Shown here: positions 1 through 13,300 of the stretch, piece by piece
How the letters are laid out: each line of letters opens with the position of its first letter
How positions within the stretch are numbered: the stretch's first letter is position 1
NCBI RefSeq assembly: GCF_009727055.1
Contig: NC_052350.1
Location: 31,100,789-31,164,788 of the forward strand
Source: Benincasa hispida
Lineage: Eukaryota; Streptophyta; Magnoliopsida; Cucurbitales; Cucurbitaceae
Direction: 5' to 3'
DNA length: 64,000 bases
Made by a program: the position numbers and the translations under genes
The notes under the pieces: generated by a model
The model's database searches: none
Seen by the model: only the letters and a program-made list of their open reading frames with translations
What the model was told of the DNA's origin: nothing

Positions 1-2760
1 GATCTTAGGAGTAACGTGGTTGGAGACATTGGGCAAAATTGAAATGGATTATTGCTTATGGATTATGAAGTTTCAGGTGGGAGAATGGATGGTTCACCTC
101 CATGGAGATCATCGTTTGGTGAAATCCCAAATTTCCTTGAAGTCGATGATGAAGATGTTGGGAAGGGAAGATCTTGGGATGTTGGTGGAACTTAGTGTTC
201 TAGATACGGGGTTGAAGGATGATAGCAAGGTTGTACTCCACACTTGTGACCAGCAGATCCCCGAAGCTGTCCGATTAGTTCTTCAGCAATTTGAGAAGGT
301 GTTTATGACCCCAACTACTTTACCACCCAAAAGACATCATGATCATGTGATCGAATTGGAGCCAGGGACCGGGCCTATCAATGTTCGACCATACCGATAT
401 CCACAATTTCAGAAAGACGAGATCAGAAAAATGGTCAATGAGATGTTGACGGCTGGAATTATACAGCCAAGTAGAAGCCCTTTCTCTAGCTCGGTTCTCT
501 TCGGCAATAAAAAAGATGGCAGTTGGCAGTTTTGTGTGGACTATCGAGCCCTCAATCGAGCGACCATACCAGACAAGTTTCCCATTTCAGTGATTGATGA
601 GTTGTTGGACGAGTTGTTTGGTGCTACTGTTTTTTCAAAGATAGATTTGAAATCTAGTTACCATCAGATTCGAGTACGAAGGTCAGACACCCATAAGACT
701 GCATTTAGGACTCACGAACGCCACTACGAATTTCTAGTGATGCCATTCGGGTTACGAAATGCTCCTTCGACTTTCCAAGTAGCCATGAATGATATTCTGA
801 GACCTTGTTTGAGAAAATTCGTGTTGGTTTTTTTTTACGACATCCTCGTTTATAGCCGATCAATGGAGGACCATGTGGAGCACTTAATGATTATGTTAGA
901 CATATTGTAGGGCAATAACTTCGTAGCCAATTTGAAGAAATGTCAGTTTGCCGTTCCTTGTGTTGAATACCTCGGTCATTTGATTTTGGCTGGTGGGGTA
1001 GCAGCTGACTCGTCCAAGATCAAGGCAATGCAGAAGTGGTTAAAACCCAAAAATATTAAGGAACTAAGGAGCTTCCTTGGTCTGACAGGTTATTACCCGA
1101 AGTTTGTGGCTAATTATGGGTCGGTCACATTACCTCTCACACAACTATTAAAAAAGGGTAACTTTGGGTGGAATCGAGATACGGAGGAAGCTTTTAACCA
1201 TTTGAAAACAGCTATGATATCCCTACCATTCCTATCACTACCAAACTTCAATGAACCGTTTGAGATTGAATCAGATGCCTCTAGGGTTGGTATTGGGGCT
1301 GTCTTGATGTAGAATCATAGGCCTCTTGCATATTTTAGTTCGGCATTACTTCCAACACATCGTTTTAAGGTCGTGTATGAGCGGGAGTTGATGGCCATCG
1401 TATTAGCCATACAGAGGTGGCATTTGTACTTGTTGGGCAGACACTTCGTGGTACGAACGGATCAGAGAAGTCTGAAGTTTTTATTGGAATAAAAGTGATT
1501 GCAGGGGAGTATCAAAGATGGATTGCGAAGCTTTTGGGATACGACTTAAGCATTGAATATAAGCGAGGTTCTGAGAATTCAGCAGCAGATGCATTATCGA
1601 GATTACCTCCAGCCTTGGAGTTTGGTTTAATGGGTGTGGTGGAGGGGCTGAATACATCAGTTTTTGTTGATTAGGTACGTGCAGATCCCACGCTCAATGC
1701 CATCAAAGAGTCGTTATTACTTGGCCAAACTGTGCCTAGTGGGTACTCATTGCGAGGGGACTTACTTTACTATCAAGGTCGCTTGGTTATCCTGGATACA
1801 TCTCCTACCATTCCCCTCTTACTAAACGAATTCCACAACAGTCCAGTAGGAGGTCACCAAGGGGCTTTGAAGACTTACCAACGATTAGCCTGTGAAGTGT
1901 TCTTGAAGGGTATGAAAGCAAGAGTTTGCACGTTTTTGGCGGAATGTGCTGTCTGCGGGCAAAATATCTAACCTTGGTGCCGACAGGATTGTTGCACCTC
2001 TTGCCCATTCCAGATAAAGTATGGGATGATATAACCATGGATTTCATCGAGGAATTGCCTAAATCCGATGGGTATGACACTATTTTAGTCGTAGTTGATC
2101 GATTGTCCAAGTATGCCTATTTTATTCTTTTAAAACACCCTTTCTCAGCACACTATGTGGTTGTTATTTTTGTTCGGGAAGTGGTTCGGTTGCATGGGTA
2201 TCCTCGGAGTTGACTGTGGCTACCAATGAGAAAAGAAGGGATGTGGAGTTGACTGTTGGGGAGTGGGCCTATTTAAAGTTGAAACCTTCTCATCAATTGT
2301 CCTTAGCTCGATATAAGCACTCGAAATTGGCCCTTCGATTCATAGGGCCTTTCCAAATCATTGAACGGGTGGGGAAAGTGGTGTATCGACTGAATTTACC
2401 AGTGGGTACAGGCTTACATCCGGTATTCCATGTATCCTTGTTGCGGAAAGCCATGGACCATAATTTTCCCGTCTTTCCCATCCCCAAAGATTTGACGCCT
2501 GACTTGTCATATGTGCTCTAGCCAGAGGAGGTATTAGGGGCACGAGATTCACCTACTAATTAGGGAGCTTTAGAGGTGTTAATTCGATGGGAAAATGGCT
2601 TGGTGGTAGATGCCACTTGGGAGTTAGCATCAGTAATGAAAGAACGGTTTCCTGAATTCCACCTTGAGGACAAGGTGGCTCTTTGGGGGCGGGTAATGAT
2701 AGGCCTCGGGTCACTAAGGTGTATGTACGTAAGCGTGTGAGAGGCAAGGGAGAGCAAGGT
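1..2760 (+). pseudogene. Ty3/gypsy (chromovirus-like) pol remnant
   Basis: Broken gypsy polyprotein, entered from the left edge just after the protease (ILGVTWLETLG is typical of the protease-RT linker). The reverse transcriptase lies at about 330-1000, with WQFCVDYRALN and FSKIDLKSSYHQI. The catalytic box reads FFYDILVYS, so the first Asp of the usual FDD/YDD is Tyr. RNase H lies at about 1250-1600, interrupted by stops near 1310 and 1490. The integrase zinc finger (H..H..C..C) is at about 1830-1970. The integrase core starts at about 2000 (ITMDFIEELPKS) and then breaks at about 2210, jumping to the C-terminal region (RFIGPFQIIERVG) and a chromodomain-like end (DATWELAS). The middle of the integrase, with its second Asp and Glu, is deleted. 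At least five stops or frameshifts make this a dead copy. It lies in the first visible CSL4 intron. Confidence 0.9.
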
Positions 2761-2810
2761 ATGTAATACGTGAGAAAGAGTTGAGGGATTGTGTGGGGCC
2801 AAGGGAATAT

Positions 2811-3005
2811 TGTTAGTTAGGGGAGCCTAAGAGAGGTGTATATATTTTTTTAGGATTATGGGGTTAAGGCATCTTGAATATTTTGCTTGATTGTAATAGC
2901 TCTCTGTGAGAGTCTTGGAGAGAATAGGGAAGCTCTCGAATCCTCACTAAGTGTTGATAAATAAATTGGTTTGGCTGAAGCCTATCAATGTCCTTGATCT
3001 CTTTA
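2811..3005 (+). repeat. possible 3' LTR fragment of the gypsy element
   Basis: Immediately downstream of the gypsy chromodomain region the sequence changes to a TG-initial stretch (TGTTAGTTAGGGG) with a TATATATT-like AT box and a leader-like part. This position and content fit the start of a 3' LTR. No partner LTR is in the window, so the boundaries are only approximate. Confidence 0.35.
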
Positions 3006-3009
3006 TTTG

Positions 3010-3600
3010 TCTTAATTCATCTTCGTGGATTATTGATTTTGGAGCCTTTGACCATATGACTAGTATATCTCGATTATTTGACTCACATTCTCCATTGTAC
3101 TACATTGAAAAGATATGAATTGTCGATGGTAGTTTCAATTATATTTCAAGAAAAGGAACCATTCGTTTGACCAAGAAAATTACCTTCCACTGCGTCCTTC
3201 TTGCTCCAAAATTAGCCTGCAATTTCTTGTCTTGTAGTAAATTCTCTAAAGGTACTAACTATCGCATCACTTTCTTTGAAACCCATTGTTTCAGGACGAG
3301 GGAGATGATTGGACATGCTAAGTTGATTGATGGTCTTGACAATTTTGATAAATCTCCAACTAGTGATAAAAAAGTTCATGGCTTAAATTGTATTAGTTCT
3401 TCTATCAAAGAAACAAGCACGCTCTGATATTTTAGTCTATGATATCCCAATTTCTTTTATCTTAAGTTTTTGTTCCCAAATTTATTTAAAGGAATTGATT
3501 GTTTTCAATGTGAAAGTTGTATGGTATCCAAAGTGAATGCACCTATAAAAATGTGAATTTCTTGCTAAATTAAAAGGTAATCCTGAAGAATAAAACTTTC
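3010..3600 (+). pseudogene. Ty1/copia pol fragment (protease / GAG-pre-integrase region)
   Basis: Translation gives WIIDFGAFDHMTS near 3025, the copia protease motif with Ser of DSGA replaced by Phe, followed by the usual spacer (CVLLAPKLACNFLS). A short GAG-pre-integrase-like stretch near 3470-3530 (NLFKGIDCFQCESC) follows, with stops and frameshifts throughout. RT, RNase H and most of the integrase are absent. It abuts the end of the gypsy fragment, so the two insertions are adjacent or nested relics within the CSL4 intron. Confidence 0.75.
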
Positions 3601-3879
3601 ATGCAATAATTGCATGTAATTAGTGTCTTGATGGCAAGTTAAATGATCTTTCTATTGCACAAGTTTTTCAATTTGGGGCACACATTCTTGTATTGGCACC
3701 ATGGTTCAGAGACAATGGCCTCTGTATTATGGCCATACCCACTAGGACAAAGAAAAACAAAAAACAGACGACAAAACAAAAGAAGAGCATGAAAGAGATC
3801 CAAAACTTGGAATGCTTGATGTCATATGAAAAAATGGCTACATCTTTGATTCAAGAGGGGTCTCTGTTGGCTTGAATGC

Positions 3880-4208
3880 TAGCTCTGCGATTTCCCTTCC
3901 TTTTTTTGGCTTTGTGAAGGGGTCGCCTGCAGAGGCGCTTTTGGCTTGATTCTGGTTTCTGCTTTTGGGGTGCATCAGTTTGATGTTCATTGGATTGTTG
4001 CTTTGTTTAGTTTTCCCCTTATTTGTGGGTTTCTTGCATTGTCAATCCATTTTACATCTTTCTATTTTTCTATCCTTTTTTGTCACCCCCTAGTTTGTAT
4101 TTTTCATCTGATTGAGTTGCCCATTGGCTCATCTTGTAATTTTTATGATGATTTTGCTGTACTCTTTGGATATATCATTTATCAATGAAATTGTTTCTTA
4201 TAAAAAAA
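3880..4208 (+). mobile_element. LINE 3' end with A-rich tail
   Basis: A T-rich untranslated-type stretch ends in ATTTATCAATGAAATTG, TTCTTATAAAAAAA. The same closing pattern recurs at 8840-8890, 9185-9240 and 14520-14562, as expected for 5'-truncated copies of one non-LTR family that insert by target-primed reverse transcription. No intact ORF remains. Confidence 0.6.
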
Positions 4209-4317
4209 ATGGTTACTTTATTTTCATTCATCAATATTTTCCAATATCTTGATCTTCAATTTTTATGTGTAATCCTCCGCCTCTGATGTTGACGCTATGC
4301 CTGATTTGCATTTTTAG

Positions 4318-7300
4318 AGATCAACTGTGGAAGTGACTGGTCATAAGGCCCATGGTGCTGTTCCAGCTCCTGGATCTATTGTCATAGCTCGAGTAAGTTT
4401 CTTTTGCCCTTGTCATCTATTTGTGCATGATATTTAAATTGCCATCACTCTTTGACTTTAGCACCTGACCTGATGATGGACTGAGGCTATAGTTGCTTCC
4501 ACCCCCCGTTTTCCCTTTCCTCATTTGTTTTTGAGTTTGATATAGCAGAGTATTAATCTCTTTTCATTTCTTCAATAAAAAGTGTTGTTCCTTTTTTAGA
4601 TGAATAACCAAACTTTCACTTAGATAAAAATAGAAGAATTATTGTTTCTTTTTCAGATGATAGCTGGAACTTTCATTGAGAAAAAAAAAAAAAAAACGAA
4701 AGATTAAGAGCATACAAAACGAGAGGCAACCTACAAAAAGGGCATCCGGTCTAGCAATATAAGTCCAAGCGAATAATTACAAAAAACTTAGTTACATACG
4801 CCCACAGAGACACGTTGAAACAAATACAAGACCAAATTGACACGTGGAGGTCTCTCAAATTCTAAAAATTCTATTGTTCCTCTCTTCAGATTCCCCAAAC
4901 AATAGCGCACATCTCAGCTTGCCACAAAAACTTTCATTACTATTGAAAAAGAGGATGGAGCAAGAACTCCTCAACCAGATGTCTACATCCTTTTTGTCTG
5001 GCCAAGATAACATCATGCTCCTCCACACACCACCTCCAAATTGGTAAAGTGTTGTTTTTTGTTTTAAAAAGAATGGTAATTTTGCATCTTTGATGTGTTA
5101 AACTCTTAGGGGGTGTTTGGCCCATGGATTTGGAATTAGGGAGATTTGACATTTGAAGTCAAAACCATGTTTGGGCACTTGGAATAATATTCTTGGGATT
5201 AAGAAACCAAATGGTTTGGAATATGATTTTTAATGAATGTCATAGGTCTGAGAAAAAATTCCCTTCATCTCCTACCTCTTGCCAATAGTCGTCGATGACC
5301 GTGAGCAACAAACATTAGTCGACTTTATGATCGACCGTCGACGATTGATTGTCTCGACTGTTATCGAGCGGTTGCCTTGACCGTCATTGTCGGTGAACGA
5401 TCGTCATGATCGTCGTGACCATTAACAAACGACCATAGTGACGGCCAATGACCAATGTCATGACCCTTGGTGACTGATTGTTGTCATGGTCGACGATCGA
5501 CTGATCGTCTTAACCGTCGATAACCAACTGTTGGCTGGCGATCGACCATTATGACCGTTAACTATCGATGACTCAACCGTTGGCGACCGATCATCTTGAT
5601 TGCCGGTGACGGACCACCGCTAACGACTAATTGTTGTGATTGTTAATGATCGACCTTACTGATGGTCAACAACCAAAATGTCATGACGCTCGACAACCGA
5701 CGAGCCGTCTTGACCGTCAACAATCAACTGATCATCATGCCATGATCAATTGACCTTTGTGATCGTCTTTGATCAATGAATAGTTGCTGGTGATAGTCGA
5801 GAATTTTTGTCAACAGATTGCCTGTGATCATTGGTCGTTGGCAACTATTTTTCTTCCTCCGTTTTCCCTTGGATTTCTCATTCTTTTCCCCTTCCTTATT
5901 TTCACAAGAATAAAAAAAATAAAAACAATCTCCCTTATTCTAGGATCTTCCTCTTGAAGCAATGTGTCAATTATGCTAGTTGTGGACTCGTGGATGGTCA
6001 GATGTTTTGTCACCCACACTGCATGCTGCTGGTCACTAGGGTTTTGTTTTTCTGTTTTCCCCTATTTCTTCTCTTCATCTCTCTCCCCTTTTTACTCATT
6101 TTCACATGCTCAAAAAATAAGAAATTGATTCTTTCATCTAGGAGTTCTAAAGACTAGAGTGTTGCATCAATCATGCTGCTCATGGGTTATCAAATTCTCT
6201 TCACTGGCCATTACACACCTACCATCGTTGGTGATTGTCATCCACTAGTGGTCACCAACAATTTTTTTTTCCTTTCCTCCTTTCTCCACCTTTTCCCTTC
6301 AATTTCTCATTTCCTTCTCCTTCATTTTCCCATGAAAAATAGAAAACTGACTGATGGATTAAGAATGTGTTCGGTATCGAAAATCGATGTTAATTCGACT
6401 CCAAACCAACACAAAAACAAAATATTTATAAATCACCGAAACCTACTTCTTATACTAACAAGTAGCATAAGCGGCGAGTACGAGGTCGAACCACAGGGAG
6501 GCCAGGATTTAATCTTCTTTTAAGTTAAATTGACTATAAAAAGCAGTAAAAACAGGGTTTTGGTTTTGGATAAAATGAAAACATGCAAGAAATTAAAACA
6601 AAAGGGATAAATGTAAATTAGGATTGATCTATCTAGTTTCTAGAGCCATTCAATGCAATTTCTATCCTCGATTTCTGAAAGTTAAACATGCAATTGATTC
6701 ATGTATGTACAACTACTCAGTCGATGCGATCTAACTAGCCTCTGCAAAGGTGGACAATTAGCAAGAATCTACTCAAGAAAGCATCATAATTATTGATTAA
6801 GGTCGGAAAGACCATATCCTAACTAATCTACATGCTTCTAATTTCTACTAGGTTGGATAGCGGCCATATAGAACTAAAAACACATGCATTACGATTTAGG
6901 ATTCAATTGTGTCGATTAATTGTTAGGAAAGCCATGTTCAATTAACCAATTTTATCTTCAAACCTAGCAGTTCATGCATCCTAGGAATAGCCATCAAATG
7001 CACAATTAACTAATGCTACTTAATTGATTTTTAGCTAGACATTCAGGTAAGAACGTGATGTAACTAAAAATCGATTAGTCATGCACGATTATGGATGAAC
7101 AGTCAACCTCACCGTTATGCTTTTAGAAATTATAATGGATTTGAAGAAGACACAAATTCAACATGCAATTTATTTTAAGAACACAAAATTCCCAAGAAAT
7201 TAGCAAAGAATTAAAACTAAAAAAAACTAGACAGAAAACCATTACCTCGAGCAATCCATAGACAAATCGAAGAGGAAGATCCAATCCATCGTTTACAATC

Positions 7301-10300
7301 CAAAAGAAAATAAAAATCTAACCTAAAGATACAAAAAAGATAAAGGAGAAGAACTATCAGCCACTCCTCGGCCACCATCAGATTTTTCATTCCCTCTTTA
7401 CCTAATTCAGAAAGAGAGCATTTATACCATAGGCGTGGCCTTGCAACGCTAGCAAGAGCGTCGCAATGCTCTTGTCGACAGCAACTCTCGAGCGTTGGAG
7501 TAGAGGCCCAATGCTGCGTGCAACGCTTGCTTGCGGTGAGCACACATGTGCGGATGCGTTGGCGTTCTTTTAATCATCGCAGTGTTGCAATTCTACATTG
7601 CAACGCTAAGGGTAGCATTGCGACGCTGCCCTGTATCATCAGGTTTTGCCTTACAACGTTGCGTTAGAGCGTTGAACAAGGATTGTGACGCTCTGGTCAG
7701 AGGGGCATTTTGGTCATTTCTCCTCCTTTGAAGTCCGGGTTCTGCTTTACAGTATTGTGTTAGAGCGTTGAACAAGGGTTGCGACGCTCTGGTCATGGGC
7801 ACTTTGGTCATTTCTCCTCTTTTGAATCTCAGATACTCAAATCACCTCCAAATTGCTTCAAATTAATCCCGTTTGACTCCAATTGCTCGATTCTACCTCT
7901 TCAGTTCTCAATACCTACAGAATAGGATAATTAACATTAAAAATCTATTAACGAGCCAAAATTAAGCTAGGAATTATACCTCTTTTAAGAGCTATCAAAA
8001 TGCTATTAAATGCAAACCTCAAAGATAAAATTCATTTCATGACTACAAGAAAAAAAAGATAATTTAGAGATTTAAAGCAAAACTAACTTTGTTATAAATG
8101 TGTTAGCATACTAAATTTCAAACTTTACTACTTTGTTATTGAAAGATAAATTTTGTTAGTTAAAAAAAAAGATAAATTAGAAATTTAAAGGCAAAATGAA
8201 CTTTTTATAGAACTTAATTTCAAAGCTTTTTAACTTTGTTACTGAAAACTACCTTTTATATATAAAATTAATTAAATCATTGTTATTCATACATTATTGT
8301 CATGGAAATTAATGAACCAAATGAATTAATACAGGATTACAAAAGACAGAGCTAACATAAAAATTCATTTTAAAATGAATAGATTAAGTTTTTCTTTCAA
8401 AATCATCATAAAAATTGATGTAAAATACACTAGGAGATATAGAGTTAACAAAACAACGACTAAAAAATAGGAAAAAAATCATATTACCCAAACCCATGCT
8501 AGCATCCCAAACATTGACTTCAATCTTCAACATCCAGTGGGTTAAGGAAAACATCTTACATATATTGATTGGTCCAGTCGGAGCTTCAAGGTCAAAAGTT
8601 TTATGGTCTAATGCAATGCAGTAAAGGCTATATCTCCCAAATCTCCCAAAGAAATGTTAGAATCTTCCGAGACAAAGTCAAATCTGTCCTTGATTTTGCT
8701 ATTTTCAACGCATTCTTTTGGTGTAAAAGTTTTGAAAAATTTACCGGCCATCAAGAGCCATAGTTTCTCTTTATCTATTGTTTATTTTATTTTTTTACTA
8801 ATTGGAATCATTTTTTGTATTCATTTTAATCGGGTTCTTTTATATACCTTTGGATATTTCATCTATCAATGAAGTAGTATCTTATAAACCAAAAAAGAGC
8901 ATATTATCCAAATTATGGTTTGAATGCAATTAGATGGTTTTTCACAACAAGCATCTTCCTTGGAATGATTGGTTTGACTCATCTCGTTTGAAGGCCTCTT
9001 TATGGTGTGGTGTTCACTTTCTAAAAACTTTGCAGAATATACTATTCAAAATATTTATCTCAATTGTAATGCTTGTTGCTCTCATAATTTATTTATGTCT
9101 TGTTGCTCTATTTTATTTTCTGTTATTGTTCTTTTCGTCTCCCCTTTTGGGTTTCATATGGATTTGACTTTTGAGCATTACTATTAGTCTCTTCTCATTT
9201 ATCTATGAAAAGTGCTCCTTTCTTTTCAAAAAAAGGAAAAGAAAAAAAGAAACGTCTTACCTTTGGTTGCTTCTGAAGTGTTTTTGTTGCAGTCCACCTC
9301 ACTGCTACCAACGTTCTTTTGGACTGTCCAAATAAAGACATACACAGGTTATCTTTTATAGTGTGGGCTTCTTTCCAATGATAAAACAATAAGCTTTTAA
9401 AGTTTAAATAACACGTCACATGGCTGTGATCATTCCTTTTGCCTTTACAGTGTTCTGAACACTACTAATTGAGGCTTACACCTTTAAAGCCTCGAGGGCA
9501 TAAGACCCCATGAATTCTACCAACTATGATTTTTCTTCCAACTCTTAACTCTTAACTTGTCGATAGTTTTTTTCCTCTCTTGGTATCCATCTTGAATTTG
9601 ATTGATGTTTAGATTATCAGTCTATGGATGTCTAGGACAGTATTTCTTATTATCCTTACCTTAATTGTAGGTCACAAAAGTAATGTCTAAAATGGCATCA
9701 GCTGATATCATGTGTGTTGGTCCAAAGTCTGTGAAAGAGAAGTTTACTGGAATTATAAGGTTTGAAATGTGCTTTTATGAAGCTTTTATTTATTCGGTGT
9801 TCTTTTTTTTTTTCCGCATGCATTTTTTCCTTTTCTGTAAAAAGCTCTTCTACCATGTTCCAATTTTCGATTTATTTTTGCATTTTCTCGACAACCTTTA
9901 CTCTATCTTGTTAATTCATAGTGCATGGAAATTAGATGATCAAGTGTTATGTGAATTAGGATAAAAGTTATGTTGATGGAAACATTATTTTAGAAAGCCT
10001 AATATGCAATGTAAAGAACCTCACGCACTTCACGTTGTTCAACATGAGCTTTGTGCTTACGATTTCTTGTTCAAAATAAAATCAGGAATAAATTAAGTCA
10101 AGAAAAACTTACACAAGAAAAAATATTGGTTCCTTTCCTTCAATTTGACCTGTCTTGAAGCCTAGGTACATGTCTGAAAATTATCAGAAATAGCATCTTT
10201 AACTTTTCATCTTACAACTAGCACCATTTTTAAAAATTCGTTCAAATAGTTTTTCTCGGTCCATCTCGGTTGAGATCAACCACCGGGATTTAGTTTAAAA

Positions 10301-13300
10301 AAAAACTTTGAACAGTATACACTGTGGGATGAGGCAAAGAGGTGGGCTTCAGTCACTAGAGCCAAATGAAATCAACGCATGGGTCCAGTTGGTTGAGAGG
10401 TTTATGGAGAAATTTTTCCCGCCCGCCGTCAATGCAAGAAGACGGAAGGACGTGTTAAATTTTGAACAGATGGGATATGAAACTTTGAGCACTGATTGGG
10501 TGCGATTCAGACAATTAGTGAAGAACTGTCCGCACATCGGGATTCCCGATTGCGTTCTGATGGAGACTTTTTATAACGGCTTGGATCGATCAACGCAAGC
10601 AGTTGCTGATGCCTCCGGGGCAGGAGGGTTAATGGACAAGACGTATACGGAAGTGAAGATCATCTTAGATCGCATTTCGTGAAATACAGATGATTGGATG
10701 GATAACGGGTATGAGGAAAGAGGCTTGGAACGAAGAACAGCAGAAAGTGCCATTGTACCAGCTGATACAATGACCACCCTGGCCGCCCAGATGGCCACAG
10801 TAACCTCGCTCCTCCAGACTATGGCTATTAATCAAAGACATCTCTCTCAAAGTGCAGCGCAAGCCAATGCGCTGACGCAAGTGGCAGCAGTAAGTTGCAT
10901 CCAATGTGGAAAGGGACATTCAGTGGAAGTCTGCCCGTTAAATCAACAATTCGTATACTTTATTCACAATGAACCATGCAGCAACACCTACAACCCTGGT
11001 TGGCAGAATCACCCAACTTTCAGTTGGGGAGGGAATCACAACCAGGGGGACCAAAGGAATCATCAGAACAGTCATCCCGGGAATCGAGGTAATCCTCTGG
11101 TTTTCCTTAATCAGAATCACAGCCAAGGTAATTTTCAGAGTATACAGCCACACGACCAACCGTCCTCTTCTAACACCTCTTCGAGTACCTCGTTTTTGGA
11201 AACACTATTGAAACAATATATTGAGAAGAATGAGGCAATCAAGCAGTCGCAGGCTTCCTCCCTTAGAAATTTGGAGGTGCAAGTTGAACAGCTTGTGATC
11301 GAGCTTAAAAATAGAGCGCCTAGTACGCTGCCCAGCAGCTTGGAAGCATGGGGACCACGCGACAAAGAACAATGTCAAGCAGTGACATTGAGAAGTGGCA
11401 AGACGACGGTCCCCATGCCACCAGTACCGGATTCAGTGAAAAGGCCAGTAGACTCAATCATCAATGATGACCACTCAACCACAAACAACAGAATTACCAG
11501 TTCAGAAGAAACTACCTCTACAAAGAATGAATCTCAACAAGACTCAGAATCCAAGTCACTGTAACCCCCAGCTCCTAAAACACAGCAAGCAAGGGACCTC
11601 AATGAACAGTCAAGTGATCAGGAAGTACGGCGGGATCCTCTATCTTTCCCGTCTAGGTTGAAAAAGAAAGATGATAGCAAACAATTCAAGAGGTTCCTGG
11701 ATGTTCTCCGACAGTTACATATCAACATTCCCTTAATAGAAGCGTTGGAACAAATGCCGAGTTATGTGAAATTCCTCAAGGACATACTCACCAACAAGAG
11801 GAAGATCGGGGAGAATGAAACGGTCGCATTAACGTATGAGTGTAGTGCGCTCTTTCAGAACAACATCTCCACTAAAATGAAAGATCCAGGGAGTTTCACA
11901 TTGCCATGTTCAATAGGGGGAAAAGAAGTCGGAAATGTGCTGTGTGACTTAGTATAATCCTGATGCCCTTGTCAATCATCAAGAAGTTAACATCGGCAAT
12001 GCAAGACCCACCACAGTTACGTTGCAGTTGGCCGATAGATCAATAACGCATCCAGAGGGCAAAATAGAAGACGTACTTATGCAAGTGGATAAATTCATCT
12101 TTCTTGCTGACTTTATTATATTGGATTATGAAGCTGACATTGAGGTGCCTATCATCTTGGGTCGCCCGTTTCTCGCAACAGGGTGAGCGCTGATCGACGT
12201 ACAAAAAGGAGAACTGACCATAAGAGTCGACAATCAGCAAGCCAAGTTCAACGTTCTCAATGCATTGAAATACCCAGGTGATATGGAAAACCGTCAGTAT
12301 GTTGGAGAGTTGTAGGAAGAACATTGGCACGAGTCTTGAGAAGAATCGGAGGAAGAAGACTTTGGGATTGGCGCAATGTGGGAGGAGAATTGCGTCGCAA
12401 TACAAACTGAACCAGATTTTGAAACAATAAAGTTATCTGAACGAGCAACGCAGTGAACTAAGCCATCTTTGGAAGAAACACCCATGTTGGAGTTGAAGGC
12501 GTTACCAGTGCACCTCAAATATGTTTATTTAGGAGGCAATAACACTTTACCAGTTATAATCTCTGCCTCACTGAGCAAAGAAAAGGAGGAAGCACTTATT
12601 CAGATCCTTAAGAACAACGCAAAAGCCTTGGGATGGACCTTAGTGGACATTTGAGGGATCAATTCCTCGTATTGCATGCATAAGATTCGTCTTGAAGAAG
12701 AAAAAACAGGATCCATAGAGAGGCAGCGCTGTTTGAACCCCGCCATGAGGGAGGTTGTAAAGAAAGAGATTGTGAAGTGGCTTGATGCATGCGTCATTTA
12801 TCCCATATCTGATAGCAGCTAGGTATGCCCAGTGCAGTGCGTTCCAAAGAAAGGAGGTATGACAGTCGTCACCAACAGCAAAAATGAGTTAATTCCTACC
12901 AGAACAACCACGGGGTGGAGAATATGCATGGATTATCGTAAGTTAAATCTGGCCACAAAGAAGGACCACTTTCCACTCCCGTTTATTGCTCAAACCATAG
13001 ATCGGCTTGCGGGGAATAAATTCTTTTGCTTTCTTGACGACTATTCAGGGTATAACCAGATTGCGATTGCGCCGGAAGATGATAACCGGCGCATTTACCA
13101 CATTAGTATTGCATCTAAACGACAACAATCCCCGTGTTCGACCTCAGGTCATTCTGAGAAACTTGCGTTGGAATTATACTTGGTTCCAGCGCAAGGAAAC
13201 TTGTGACACATACTACATCATCGCATACTACGAAACATATCACTATCAACGCATACACTTAGAACGTAGTATCGCAATAGTATCTTTATCGCAAAGCACT

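Noticed and set aside
20..1312. Active gypsy reverse transcriptase
   Set aside because: The catalytic box has Tyr in place of the first Asp, and stops interrupt RT and RNase H.
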